From: Acidobacteriota bacterium
GTDB lineage: Bacteria; Acidobacteriota; Terriglobia; Terriglobales; Acidobacteriaceae
Reading direction: 5' to 3'
Assembly (NCBI GenBank): GCA_021779935.1
Contig: JAJXZT010000028.1
Span: forward strand, 1-64,000
Length of the DNA: 64,000 nt
A model generated the notes under the pieces. It saw only the letters and a program-made list of their open reading frames with translations, was not told where the DNA came from and searched no databases. The translations under genes and the position numbers were made by a program. Below, piece after piece: positions 36,789 through 45,165 of the stretch (positions within the stretch are counted from its first letter, which is position 1; each line of letters opens with the position of its first letter).

Positions 36789-36813
36789 GGTGTCCTTTCG
36801 TAAGGTGGACACC
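36789..36813 (-). promoter_or_regulatory. Inverted repeat over the integrase ribosome binding site
   Basis: GGTGTCC (36789-36795) and GGACACC (36807-36813) with 11 nt between. On the mRNA the second arm (GGACACC) directly precedes the integrase ATG and includes its AAAGGA ribosome-binding purines. A hairpin could hide the site, or a protein bound to the repeat could repress the gene. Confidence 0.5.
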
Positions 36814-36850
36814 CTGCTATTTTTCGGGCCTTTTTTGCTGGTTGACATCC

Positions 36851-36883
36851 TACGCCGAGGAAGTCAAAAAGCTGGGAATATAG
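36851..36883 (+). repeat. attR: right 33-bp direct repeat
   Basis: Exact copy of 34105-34137. It carries the last codons and stop of the DUF507 reading frame without the rest of the gene. Confidence 0.9.
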
Positions 36884-36905
36884 TTCGGCGGAAGTTTCCT
36901 CGACC

Positions 36906-36940
36906 GGCCCTGCCATTGCGGCGGGGCCTTCGTATTTCTG
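36906..36940 (+). terminator. Displaced terminator of the DUF507 operon
   Basis: GGCCCTGCC (36906-36914) pairs with GGCGGGGCC (36920-36928), nine pairs with one wobble, followed by TTCGTATTTCTG. It sits 23 bp after attR, where the end of the DUF507 operon would be in a strain without the element. Confidence 0.6.
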
Positions 36941-36994
36941 TAAAAGATTTTCGCTCCGCGCCTCTCGCCTTCGGATAACCTTTCACGGGACTTC

Positions 36995-38095
36995 ATGCAG
37001 CGCAGCAAGCTCGAACAATTCGTCAAGACGTCCGCCAGCGATCTCGGTTTCGATCTCGCGGGCATCGCTCCCGCTGGCCCTTTTCGCGAGCACGAATATT
37101 TTCCCCGGTGGATCGCCGATGGCCGTCACGGCGAAATGCGCTATCTGGAAAGTCGCGCGGAAAACCAGCAGCTCAAGCGCGCTTCCCTTGCGTCCGTGGC
37201 TCCGTGGGCGCGTTCCGTCATCGTTTGCGCCGTCAACTACAACAGTCGCGCGCCATATTCCACCGCCTGTCCCGACCCTTCGCGCGCTTGGATTTCGCGC
37301 TATGCGTGGGGCCGAGCCGATTATCACGACGTTTTGCTGCCACGGCTTCGCGAGCTCGAAGCGCGGCTGAAGGAACGGGTTTCCATCGCGGGCAGCGAAG
37401 CTCCCCGCACCTGGTGCTATGTCGACACCGGTCCACTCATCGAGCGTGTATTCGCCGAACATGCCGGCATCGGATGGATCGGCAAGAACACCTGCGTCAT
37501 CAATCAGCAAGTTGGCTCGTGGCTTTTTCTCGGCGTCATTCTCACGTCGCTGCCCTTGACGCCCGACCTGCCCGCACCCGACCGTTGCGGCTCCTGCACG
37601 CGCTGTCTTGATGCCTGCCCGACCAACGCATTCCCCGCCGCCTATCAGCTCGACGCTTCGCGATGCATTTCGTATCTCACGATTGAAAAGCGTGGCGATA
37701 TTCCAGAGGACCTCCGCGACGGCATTGGACGCCACATCTTCGGCTGCGACATCTGCCAGGATGTCTGCCCGTGGAACCGCAAGGCTCCCGTCTCTCCCTT
37801 GCCACAATTCGCTCCGCGAACCGAACTCGTCAATCCCTCACTCGACCGGATTTCAGGTATGAACGTGGAGGAGTTTCGCGAGGTCTTTCGCAGATCGCCC
37901 GTCAAGCGTACCAGGCATTCCGGCCTGTTGCGGAATGCGGCCGTCGCCATGGGCAACAGCGGCAACGCGCGATTCATTCCCGCGCTGCTCGGCCTCGCCA
38001 CTGGTGACGACCCGGTCGTTGCCGGGCACGCACGCTGGGCCCTGCGCAAGCTGGGAGCAGCAGAACCGGATCGCAAGGAGACCGGCACGCCATGA
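36995..38095 (+). CDS. queG: Epoxyqueuosine reductase
   Basis: Cobalamin- and iron-sulfur-dependent enzyme for the last step of queuosine synthesis in tRNA. 366 residues. LGFDLAGIAPAGPF opens the cobalamin-binding domain and GRYAWGRADYH-like RYAWGRADYHDVLLP follows. The two 4Fe-4S clusters use CGSCTRCLDACP and CDICQDVCPWN. A C-terminal HEAT-like part follows (GLLRNAAVAMGNSGN). The PilZ gene overlaps by 4 bp downstream. Confidence 0.95.
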   Translation: MQRSKLEQFVKTSASDLGFDLAGIAPAGPFREHEYFPRWIADGRHGEMRYLESRAENQQLKRASLASVAPWARSVIVCAVNYNSRAPYSTACPDPSRAWISRYAWGRADYHDVLLPRLRELEARLKERVSIAGSEAPRTWCYVDTGPLIERVFAEHAGIGWIGKNTCVINQQVGSWLFLGVILTSLPLTPDLPAPDRCGSCTRCLDACPTNAFPAAYQLDASRCISYLTIEKRGDIPEDLRDGIGRHIFGCDICQDVCPWNRKAPVSPLPQFAPRTELVNPSLDRISGMNVEEFREVFRRSPVKRTRHSGLLRNAAVAMGNSGNARFIPALLGLATGDDPVVAGHARWALRKLGAAEPDRKETGTP

Positions 38096-38436
38096 GCCCT
38101 GTAACCATCATTGCGCATGACACCAGCCGCCAGGCCCAACGCCGCCCGTTCGATTTCCGCATCAAGCTCGTCATTGGCAAACGCGGACACGAGCAGGTCG
38201 TTCACGGACGCTCCCACGATCTTTCCTATGGCGGCCTTGGCGCAACCCTCACCAGTGAAGTCCCTGCCGGCACGGTCGCCGAAATTCGTTTTGCCCTGCC
38301 GAATGTCCGGCGCGAATTCCGTTTTCCCGCCCGGCTCGTCCATCGCTCGGGCTTCCGCTGCGGACTGCGCTTTTCCGCTCTTTCGCCGGACCAGCGATTC
38401 CTCATTCAGCGTATTTGCCTTGCCCTGCCCCGCTAA
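38092..38436 (+). CDS. PilZ-domain protein
   Basis: Small single-domain protein of 114 residues. The PilZ fold binds cyclic di-GMP through an RxxxR and a DxSxxG motif. Here QRRPFDFR and SHDLSYGGLGA are close to those. RFALPNVRREFRFPARLVHRS is the beta-barrel part. Binding is likely but the motif spacing should be checked. The ATG overlaps queG by 4 bp, yet a functional link is not clear. Confidence 0.8.
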   Translation: MSPVTIIAHDTSRQAQRRPFDFRIKLVIGKRGHEQVVHGRSHDLSYGGLGATLTSEVPAGTVAEIRFALPNVRREFRFPARLVHRSGFRCGLRFSALSPDQRFLIQRICLALPR

Positions 38437-38529
38437 CTTTCTGCACAACCCGGGCGGGCGGTGCTAGCATCCTGCCCAGCAGGGATATTTACGGCCTTCG
38501 CCCGCCGCCATATCTCACCGGGGGACACC

Positions 38530-40356
38530 ATGCGATCCCAGATTGCCGCCCGCATTGTTCTTGGCGCCGCCGCTTTGCTCTGCGTTGCTCCCGCCAGCGC
38601 TCAGCAGTGGGCGCAGTGCGACGGCCCCAACGTCTCGGTCATCTCCGACGCCGGCCAGGGCAACGCTCGCGATCTCACACTCCGCTTTGAAAAAATGCGC
38701 GCCGCCTTTGGACAGATCTTCCACCGCCAGCACGTTTACAGTTCGCTGCCGGTCCGCATCATTGCCGTCCGCGACGTCGCCTCGCTTGCCATCAGCAAGC
38801 CGCTGGCCGCCGCCCAGCCGCTCAAGGACCGCTCCACCTGGATCCACGGCGATACCCGCGAATATCTGCTCTTTGAAAACGGCGGCCCGGAGGATTGGCA
38901 GGCCGCCATGCGCAACTACGCGCAGATCCTGCTGGCGGCCAACTATCCGCGCACGCAACCCTGGTTCGACGAAGGCTTCGCGCAGTATTTTTCCGCCATC
39001 GCGTTCGACAAGCAGGACATCATCTTCGGGCAGCCGCCCGTCAGTTGGTCCGCCGGCTCTTCGTGGATTCCAGTTGCCGAACTTTTCTCCATCCAGCACG
39101 CCTCGCAGATCGCCGCTCCGGCACGCGCCGACTTTGCCGCGGAGTCGTGGCTGATTGTGCAGTGGTTGCTCTCCAACTCGCGCCTCGGACAAGCCGGAAA
39201 CTACTTCGACCTGGTGATGAACCAGAACGTCGCCGTAAACGACGCTATCGTCCGCGCGTTTGGCGAAGACGCTTCCGACCTCGATCACGATTTGCAGGCT
39301 TATCGCGCGCAGGCCGCCACCAAAACTCTTCGTTATCCCGCTTCCTTCGACTCCGATCCGGTGAGCTTTGCCACCAAAAAGCTGCCTGACAACATCATGC
39401 GCATCATCCTCGACGATGTCGCACTTCTCTATCCGGACCAGGAACCAGCGGCCATGACCGAGTTGGGCGAGATCATGCAGCAGACCCCCGACATTCCCGA
39501 AGTGCAGCGCGCGCTCGCCTCCGGATATATCCGCCGCGACGATCTCGACAACGCCATTGAGCACATTCGAGATGCCATCAAGCTTCAGGACACCGATCCG
39601 CGCATGCAGTACTACATGGCCGTATGGGTCAATGGAGGCAATGAGAACTCGGTCGAACTGGAAAGCCCCGAGGCGCGTCTTGGGCCTGCCCTGAATTCCG
39701 CGCTTCGCATGGACCCGGATTTCGCGCCGGCATATGAACTGCTCGGCCTTGCGCAATTGAGCGCCAACAAGACCACTGAAGCTGTGCAGAATCTCGGGCG
39801 CGCCGCTGGACTCTGCCCGCGCAACGAGCGCTACCTGCTCCACCTTGCCGAGGGTCAATTGGCCAATGGCGACACCACACTGGCACATGCCCTGCTCGCC
39901 ACGCTTGCGCGCAGTTCGGACCCCAACATCGTTGCCGAGGCCGCCAAGGCGATGAACACGGTGCGCCGCGAAGGCCGCCAGATTGCCGACTGGAAAAGTC
40001 AGGGCCTGATGAACAGCGACCCCACGGCCCCGCAGTGGCGTCCCACGCCTGAACAGAAAAAGGCCATGCAGCGCGAAGAACAGGAGATGGGAGACAGGCT
40101 CGGCAAGCCCGACACTCGCAAAACGCAGTACATGCGCGGCACGCTGGTTTCCGTCGACTGCTCGCAGAGTCCGGCTGCGACCATCCGAATCAAGGGTGAT
40201 GGAAAACTCTGGGAGTTTCGCACCCCTGACCGCTCCAAGATGCTGCTCATCGGCGTCGACAGTTTTGATTGTGGGTGGAAGAACCGGAGAGCCCTGGTCA
40301 ACTTCAAGGCCAGCGGACCGAACTCGGGAGACCTGCTCTCATTGGAGATAGATTGA
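38530..40356 (+). CDS. Exported TPR protein with degenerate gluzincin-like domain
   Basis: 608 residues from ATG 38530, with a signal peptide (IAARIVLGAAALLCVAPASAQ, part). An N-terminal half resembles MA-clan peptidases: it has the Glu motif RTQPWFDEGFAQYFSAI. But the expected upstream HExxH is replaced by MRNYAQ (LL), so zinc binding is probably lost. The C-terminal half (about 300-490) consists of tetratricopeptide-like helices (YIRRDDLDNAIEHIRDAIKL). Likely periplasmic scaffold. Upstream Met codons overlap queG-linked genes and lack a signal peptide. Confidence 0.7.
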   Translation: MRSQIAARIVLGAAALLCVAPASAQQWAQCDGPNVSVISDAGQGNARDLTLRFEKMRAAFGQIFHRQHVYSSLPVRIIAVRDVASLAISKPLAAAQPLKDRSTWIHGDTREYLLFENGGPEDWQAAMRNYAQILLAANYPRTQPWFDEGFAQYFSAIAFDKQDIIFGQPPVSWSAGSSWIPVAELFSIQHASQIAAPARADFAAESWLIVQWLLSNSRLGQAGNYFDLVMNQNVAVNDAIVRAFGEDASDLDHDLQAYRAQAATKTLRYPASFDSDPVSFATKKLPDNIMRIILDDVALLYPDQEPAAMTELGEIMQQTPDIPEVQRALASGYIRRDDLDNAIEHIRDAIKLQDTDPRMQYYMAVWVNGGNENSVELESPEARLGPALNSALRMDPDFAPAYELLGLAQLSANKTTEAVQNLGRAAGLCPRNERYLLHLAEGQLANGDTTLAHALLATLARSSDPNIVAEAAKAMNTVRREGRQIADWKSQGLMNSDPTAPQWRPTPEQKKAMQREEQEMGDRLGKPDTRKTQYMRGTLVSVDCSQSPAATIRIKGDGKLWEFRTPDRSKMLLIGVDSFDCGWKNRRALVNFKASGPNSGDLLSLEID

Positions 40357-40373
40357 TGCCCCACGGACAGCAG

Positions 40374-40400
40374 AAAGGCCCACCACAGAGGAGGGCCTTT
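40374..40400. terminator. Hairpin between the TPR gene and the cold-shock gene
   Basis: AAAGGCCC (40374-40381) pairs with GGGCCTTT (40393-40400), with an 11-nt loop. Convergent genes flank it. The T-runs are short, so it may be a weak bidirectional terminator. Confidence 0.55.
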
Positions 40401-40429
40401 GAGAGTGCAAGTCTCTTATTTGTAGGACG

Positions 40430-40633
40430 TTAGCCGCGGCTTACGTTCTGCGCCTGGAGTCCCTTCGGACCCTTCACGCATTCGAATTCCACGGTCTCGC
40501 CCTCGTTCAGGGTGCGGTAGCCGGTTTCTTGTATGACCGAGTAGTGTACGAAGACGTCTTCTCCAGTACTACGCTGGATGAATCCGTAGCCCTTCGCGCC
40601 ATTGAACCACTTGACTGTTCCCTTCTCTCTCAC
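40430..40633 (-). CDS. Cold-shock protein, CspA family
   Basis: 67-residue OB-fold RNA/DNA chaperone. RNP1 is KGYGFIQ and RNP2 VFVHYSVIQ; the start [15 protein letters not shown] is the standard opening. GTG 40633 is 6 nt after AAAGGAG, better than the ATG at 40684, whose product would have an extra unconserved tail. Cold-shock genes usually carry a long 5' leader; the upstream 538 bp may contain it. Confidence 0.92.
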   Translation of the reverse strand: MREKGTVKWFNGAKGYGFIQRSTGEDVFVHYSVIQETGYRTLNEGETVEFECVKGPKGLQAQNVSRG

Positions 40634-41171
40634 AACTAACTCCTTTCGACTCGTTGCTGCCGGAACTCTAAGTGAACGGTTCACCGTTACGATTCCGGAG
40701 GGGTGTTGCTATCGGATGAAGCATCGCGTGGTTGCCCACGTCGTCCTCATTCCGCTGTTCAGGCATCCGCTCCCGTCAAAACCATTTGCACAAAAAAATA
40801 CGGACCCCCGAGTTTTAGGCAACGCGTTGCGCGTGGTGCCCAAAGCTCCGGAGCCCGAACTTCTTCGCCAGATGGACTTCTGACCGAAACATCGAACCTG
40901 TTCTTCTGGCCCGTCACCAGACCCGCCGAACTTCCCGGCGAGCAATGAATGATGACAATTCGAATTGATTTTGGCAAGTTTTTATTTCACAGTGAGTTAC
41001 AGGGTTTCCGAATCGGGCGGCCCCAGAAAACAGGTAAATGTTCGCTATCTGACCACGATTTACCCTCAAGATTGACACACCACTTATAGGCTATTCAAAA
41101 CAAACGAAGGCACTTTGGGGACTTGCGCCTGCGTCATTCGGAACCGCTCTCTGCTACCATGGAGATTGGCG
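40634..41171. other. Gap of 538 bp between csp and yihY
   Basis: No reliable gene. The csp promoter and leader lie here on the minus strand. A 12-bp perfect palindrome GCAACGCGTTGC is at 40819-40830. Near 41072 there is TTGACA but no good -10 at the right distance. Confidence 0.5.
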
Positions 41172-42092
41172 ATGTCCTCCGCCTCCAATCCTCCGGATTC
41201 CGCCTCTGCAGACCAGGCCACCAGTGATGCAACCGGCAATTTGCCGGAAAATTCGGCTGCCCTGAACCTCGAAGAGGTAAAAACTTCCCTCATACGTCAG
41301 GTCTGGCCGACGCTCCGTTACCTGACCACGACCGAGGTTCACACTTACGCCTTCTCGGTTGCAGCCAACGCCATCCTTTCGCTTTTCCCAGCCATCATCC
41401 TCATGCTGGTGATTGCCCGCCGCGTCTTCCACTCAGAAACCATGGTCGATGTCATCCTCCAGATGCTCCGGCAATACATGCCGAGCAACCAGGATTTCAT
41501 CGCCAAGAACATGGACATTGCGGCGCAACACCGTCTCCAGTGGTTCCCCATCGCCATGCTCTTCATCAGCTCCACCGGCATTTTCCTGCCGCTGGAGGTC
41601 GCGCTGAACCGCATCTGGGGGATCAAGAAGAATCGCTCGTATCTCGGCAACCAGATTGTGGCGCTCGGCCTTGCATCCATGTGCGGCCTGCTTGCGCTGG
41701 CATCGGTTGGCGGCACCACCTTCATCGCCGGCGCCTACATCAGCAGCACGCACTGGTTCTGGTCAACGCTCGCCTTTATTGTCATCAATGCATTCACCAT
41801 CCCGGCATCCATCATCATGTTCTTCCTGATCTATTGGCTGCTTCCGAATGGCAAGGTTCCCGCTCGCGCCGTGATTCCATCGGCCATCATCACCGGACTG
41901 CTCTTTGAGATTTCCCGCCATCTCTACAAACTGGTGGTTCCGCATCTCAACTTCCGCGAGTCCTACGGTCCTTTCTACGTCTCGGTCACTCTGATCTTCT
42001 GGGCTTTTCTCTGCGGAATGCTGCTGCTCGGTGGCGCATATCTCTCCGCTGCCGAACACGTACAAGCCAATCTCCAGATCGAACCGGAATAG
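41172..42092 (+). CDS. YihY/virulence factor BrkB family membrane protein
   Basis: 306 residues with about six membrane helices. The N-terminus is a Ser/Ala/Asp-rich soluble part of about 45 residues, then AFSVAANAILSLFPAIILML and IFLPLEVALNRIWGIKKNR. PSAIITGLLFEISRHLY is another family motif. The family is often annotated as ribonuclease BN by error; function is unknown. ATG 41172 has GGAG 7 nt upstream. Confidence 0.88.
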   Translation: MSSASNPPDSASADQATSDATGNLPENSAALNLEEVKTSLIRQVWPTLRYLTTTEVHTYAFSVAANAILSLFPAIILMLVIARRVFHSETMVDVILQMLRQYMPSNQDFIAKNMDIAAQHRLQWFPIAMLFISSTGIFLPLEVALNRIWGIKKNRSYLGNQIVALGLASMCGLLALASVGGTTFIAGAYISSTHWFWSTLAFIVINAFTIPASIIMFFLIYWLLPNGKVPARAVIPSAIITGLLFEISRHLYKLVVPHLNFRESYGPFYVSVTLIFWAFLCGMLLLGGAYLSAAEHVQANLQIEPE

Positions 42093-42111
42093 CCTTCGCG
42101 CCATAAAAAAG

Positions 42112-42132
42112 GGCACGGACATTTGCCGTGCC
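42112..42132 (-). terminator. Terminator of the two-helix membrane gene
   Basis: GGCACGG (42112-42118) pairs with CCGTGCC (42126-42132). On the minus strand it is followed by TTTTTT. It lies 20 bp after the stop of the gene at 42152. Confidence 0.8.
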
Positions 42133-42151
42133 GATTACAGTGCGCGTCGCC

Positions 42152-42733
42152 TTACGCCGCGCGATCGCGCTCAATTACCTGCACATGCTTCGGTTCGCGA
42201 GGATCATAGAGGATCGTAACCAGTTGGTTCGGCTGTACTTTTTCTTCGAAGTCCGATGACAGACCGCTCAATTCCACCCACACAGTCCACGCTTCATTCG
42301 CGCTCCGCAGGCGTTCCAGGTCGCCTTCCACACCCGGCTCGGGAACATAACGCAGCAACAGCTTCGGGACCATGATCGCGCTGTCGTCCGAAAAGTGAAG
42401 CGTCTGCTTCTCCTCCACAACCAGCGCCGGCGTCACTGGCCCATGCAGCGCAAACTCTCGCCGCGCCTTGTGGCGGAAGTGCAGCACCGTGCTGATGACG
42501 CCAACCACGATCAGCAGCGGGACGATGAGGTATAGCTCGGCCCAGTCCTGCTCGCCTCTCCAGCGATAAGCGAGCGAAATCCCGAGGCTCACAAAGACGG
42601 TGAGAACGGCGATCAGCCCGTTCCGCACCATTTCGCCGACCCATTCGTCCCGTGCAAGTTGGTGGCGCACTTCCGGCGTCACTTCCTCGGGACGTATGTG
42701 GTTTCCGTAGGACAATTCAGGAGTGGTGGACAT
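42152..42733 (-). CDS. Two-helix membrane protein of unknown function
   Basis: No family recognised with confidence. Start ATG 42733 has GGAGG 5 nt upstream. 193 residues. Two helices at about 38-58 (GLIAVLTVFVSLGISLAY) and 67-86 (LIVPLLIVVGVISTVL), then a C-terminal domain with LSSDFEEKVQPNQLVTILYDPREPKHVQVIE. The last part resembles the DUF3592-type end (YDPxxP), which fits a periplasmic or cytosolic beta domain. Standing alone on the minus strand, opposite YihY. Confidence 0.65.
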   Translation of the reverse strand: MSTTPELSYGNHIRPEEVTPEVRHQLARDEWVGEMVRNGLIAVLTVFVSLGISLAYRWRGEQDWAELYLIVPLLIVVGVISTVLHFRHKARREFALHGPVTPALVVEEKQTLHFSDDSAIMVPKLLLRYVPEPGVEGDLERLRSANEAWTVWVELSGLSSDFEEKVQPNQLVTILYDPREPKHVQVIERDRAA

Positions 42734-42902
42734 AACGGCCTCCGCGAAAAGCATCCAGCGCCGGCGACTCCGGCGATCGAGCAAGGGTGCCGTAACGTCC
42801 TCCTTATATCCCCGTCTCCCGCTGCTGTCAGTGACGCATGATGCCGTTCACCTGTGACTCCGCAAAAAAGAGAAGGGAGCAAGCACTCAGCCCGCTCCCT
42901 TT

Positions 42903-42951
42903 ACCTTCTGCCTTTAACTTTCTACTTTTCCCTTTTTACTTTTTACTTTCC
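42903..42951 (-). repeat. Purine-rich repeat AAAGTAAAAAG after the S9 peptidase
   Basis: On the minus strand it reads GGAAAGTAAAAAGTAAAAAGG and continues GGAAAAGTAGAAAG (broken into two pieces here). It contains the last codons and stop of the S9 gene. The same sequence follows the stops of the genes at 57495 and 57778. Confidence 0.6.
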
Positions 42952-45086
42952 TTCGTCCACTGGTCCACCCAGCCGTTCACCGTCTTGTTCCAGAGCTGCG
43001 AGTTCTGCGGCTTCAGAACGAAGTGGCTTTCGTCGGGGAAGTACAGCATCTTGGACGGCACGCCCAGCCGTTGCAGCGTGGTAAAGAGCTCGAAGCCCTG
43101 GCTCACATCCAACCGGTAATCGTGTTGGCTGTGCACCACCAGCGTCGGTGTCTTGAAGTTCGCCGCCGACAGTTTCGGGTCCCACTTGCGATACATCTCG
43201 CGGTTCGTCCACGGAGTCCCCCGGAACTCCCACTCGGGGAACCACAATTCCTCGGTCGCGCCGTAGGCCGCTTCCGTGTCGTACATGCCATCGTGCGACA
43301 CCAGGCACTTGAAGCGATCCGTGTGGCCCAGAATCCAGTCGATCATGTATCCGCCGTAGCTCGCACCCAGCGCGCACTCGCGGTTCTTGTCGATATACGG
43401 CAGCGTCTTCTCGGCGTAATCGAGTCCGAGCATCAGGTCCTGGTACGGCCGTCCGCCCCAGTCTCCATTCACGTCGTCGATAAACTGCTGTCCGTAACCA
43501 GTCGAGCCGCGCGGGTTCACCATGATGACCACGTAGCCATCGGAGGCGAACAACTCGGGGTTCCAGCGATACGACCACTCATCACCCCACGCGCCTTGCG
43601 GGCCACCGTGGATGAGGAACTTCACCGGATACTTCTTGTTGGCGTCGAAGTTCGGCGGCTTCACCACGAAGCCCTCGACCTTGTGATTCACCGAACCGGT
43701 GAACCAGAAAGGCTCCAGCGGCTGCATCTGGACCTGTGACAGCACGCCTTCATTGATTTTCGTCAGCGGCGTTGCCTTGGCCAGCGCGCAGGCGGGCATG
43801 GTGTACTGCTCGCTCTTTTCCGCCGCCATCTGGCAAACCGGGTAATCCGTAGGAGCCGTGTATATCTCCGTGGGGAACTCCACCGACACGCGTGCGAAGA
43901 CCAGCGTCTTGCCGTCGGCCGTCGGTGTCGGCGCGCCGTTCGCTCCGGCCACCACTTCCTCCGGCCAGCCGTTGCCGTCAATCGCCAGCTTGTAGATCGG
44001 CGAATCGCCCGCGTTGTCCGTGGTGAAGTAGAGCGACTTGGAATCCGGCGCCCACGCCATGTCGTTCACCCAGCGGTCCCACTTCTCCGTCAGGTTGCGA
44101 ATCGCGCCTGTCTCCCGGTTGATCAGTTGCAGCCGGAAGCGGTCGCTCTCGTAGCCCGCGCGGAACTGCGAGCGGATCGCGATCCACTTGCCGTCCGGCG
44201 AGTACATCGGGTTGGAATCGCTGCCGTGGTTGGCCGCCGTCAGGTCCTTCGGCTTCGCATCCGGATCGGTCAGCGAGAGCACGAAGACATCATTGTTGGT
44301 CGAGGCCGCCGGCATGGCATCGTGGTTGCTCGTGTAAGCCACTTCCTTGCTGTCCGGCGAGAACGAGTAGTCGATCTGGCCTCCCAGTTGGAATGGCGGA
44401 GTGTCGTAGGCTCCCGGCGTCAGGTCACGTCCCGCGCACGCCTCGCCGGCCTTCGCGCCGTCGCAGTCCGAGGCCACCAGGAAGAGGTGCGAGAACTTGC
44501 CGTCGGTCCACGTACTCCAGTGGCGGAAGAACAAGTGCGTCCATATCTGCGCCTTCACCGGCGACTTCGCCTTCTCCTCGTCCCGGGCCTTGTTGCAGGC
44601 ATCGTCCGTGCAATCCGGATAGACGCTGCTGACGAACAGGATCGACTTGCCGTCCGGAGACCAGACCGCTCCGTCGGCGTCGGTCGAGATGTTGGTGACC
44701 TGGCGCGGCTCGCCCGTCAGCGTGCCGGTTTCCGGATCGAACGATTGCACCCATATTTGAGAGTTGCCGCCGCGCGCACTGATGAAGAGCAGCGACTTAC
44801 CATCAGGCGAGAACTGCGGCCCGGACTCCGTCGGACCGTTCGCGTCCGTCAAACGGCGTTCTTCGCCGCCCTTCAGCGGAACGACCCAGAGATGCGGACG
44901 TACGGTGTTTTTTGCCAGGCTGACGTCCGCCGCACTGAAGGCCACCCAGCGGCCATCGGGCGAAACCGTGAAATCGCCGATGCGCTTGAGCTGCATCATG
45001 TCTTCAAAAGTGAACGGACGCTTGACCTGCGCAAGCGAGAAAGAAGTAATCAGGAGAAACGAAAACAATAGGGCACGACGAATCAT
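42936..45086 (-). CDS. S9 family prolyl oligopeptidase-like peptidase, exported
   Basis: Serine peptidase with a signal peptide (ALLFSFLLITSFSLAQ), a seven-bladed beta-propeller (about 25-430) with repeated WSPDGKSILFVSS-type blades, and an alpha/beta hydrolase domain. The nucleophile is in CALGASYGGYMIDW, Asp in HSQHDYRLD and His in DESHFVLKPQN. Likely a dipeptidyl/acylaminoacyl peptidase in the periplasm. 716 residues. GGAGG lies 5-6 nt before the ATG. Confidence 0.92.
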   Translation of the reverse strand: MIRRALLFSFLLITSFSLAQVKRPFTFEDMMQLKRIGDFTVSPDGRWVAFSAADVSLAKNTVRPHLWVVPLKGGEERRLTDANGPTESGPQFSPDGKSLLFISARGGNSQIWVQSFDPETGTLTGEPRQVTNISTDADGAVWSPDGKSILFVSSVYPDCTDDACNKARDEEKAKSPVKAQIWTHLFFRHWSTWTDGKFSHLFLVASDCDGAKAGEACAGRDLTPGAYDTPPFQLGGQIDYSFSPDSKEVAYTSNHDAMPAASTNNDVFVLSLTDPDAKPKDLTAANHGSDSNPMYSPDGKWIAIRSQFRAGYESDRFRLQLINRETGAIRNLTEKWDRWVNDMAWAPDSKSLYFTTDNAGDSPIYKLAIDGNGWPEEVVAGANGAPTPTADGKTLVFARVSVEFPTEIYTAPTDYPVCQMAAEKSEQYTMPACALAKATPLTKINEGVLSQVQMQPLEPFWFTGSVNHKVEGFVVKPPNFDANKKYPVKFLIHGGPQGAWGDEWSYRWNPELFASDGYVVIMVNPRGSTGYGQQFIDDVNGDWGGRPYQDLMLGLDYAEKTLPYIDKNRECALGASYGGYMIDWILGHTDRFKCLVSHDGMYDTEAAYGATEELWFPEWEFRGTPWTNREMYRKWDPKLSAANFKTPTLVVHSQHDYRLDVSQGFELFTTLQRLGVPSKMLYFPDESHFVLKPQNSQLWNKTVNGWVDQWTKESKK

Positions 45087-45165
45087 GGCGCCTCCAAATC
45101 GACAGACGAAAACGTCCCAGTCTATAACGATCGGGCGTGAACGGAAACTATTGGGAGGAGGAGAA

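Larger units (their letters stand above)
34105..36883. mobile_element. Compact integrative element (about 2.75 kb) in the DUF507 gene 3' end
   Basis: Bounded by a perfect 33-bp direct repeat. Contents on the minus strand: a tyrosine recombinase near the right end, then four small overlapping ORFs. On the left are about 750 bp of GC-rich non-coding DNA with many paired arms. The heptamer GGTGTCC/GGACACC occurs ten times. The original terminator of the DUF507 operon appears to be beyond the right repeat (36906-36928). There are no replication, conjugation or cargo genes that I recognise. It is much smaller than common integrative elements. Confidence 0.85.

Noticed and set aside
41072-41100. 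TTGACA as a yihY promoter
   Set aside because: No acceptable -10 at 16-18 bp.
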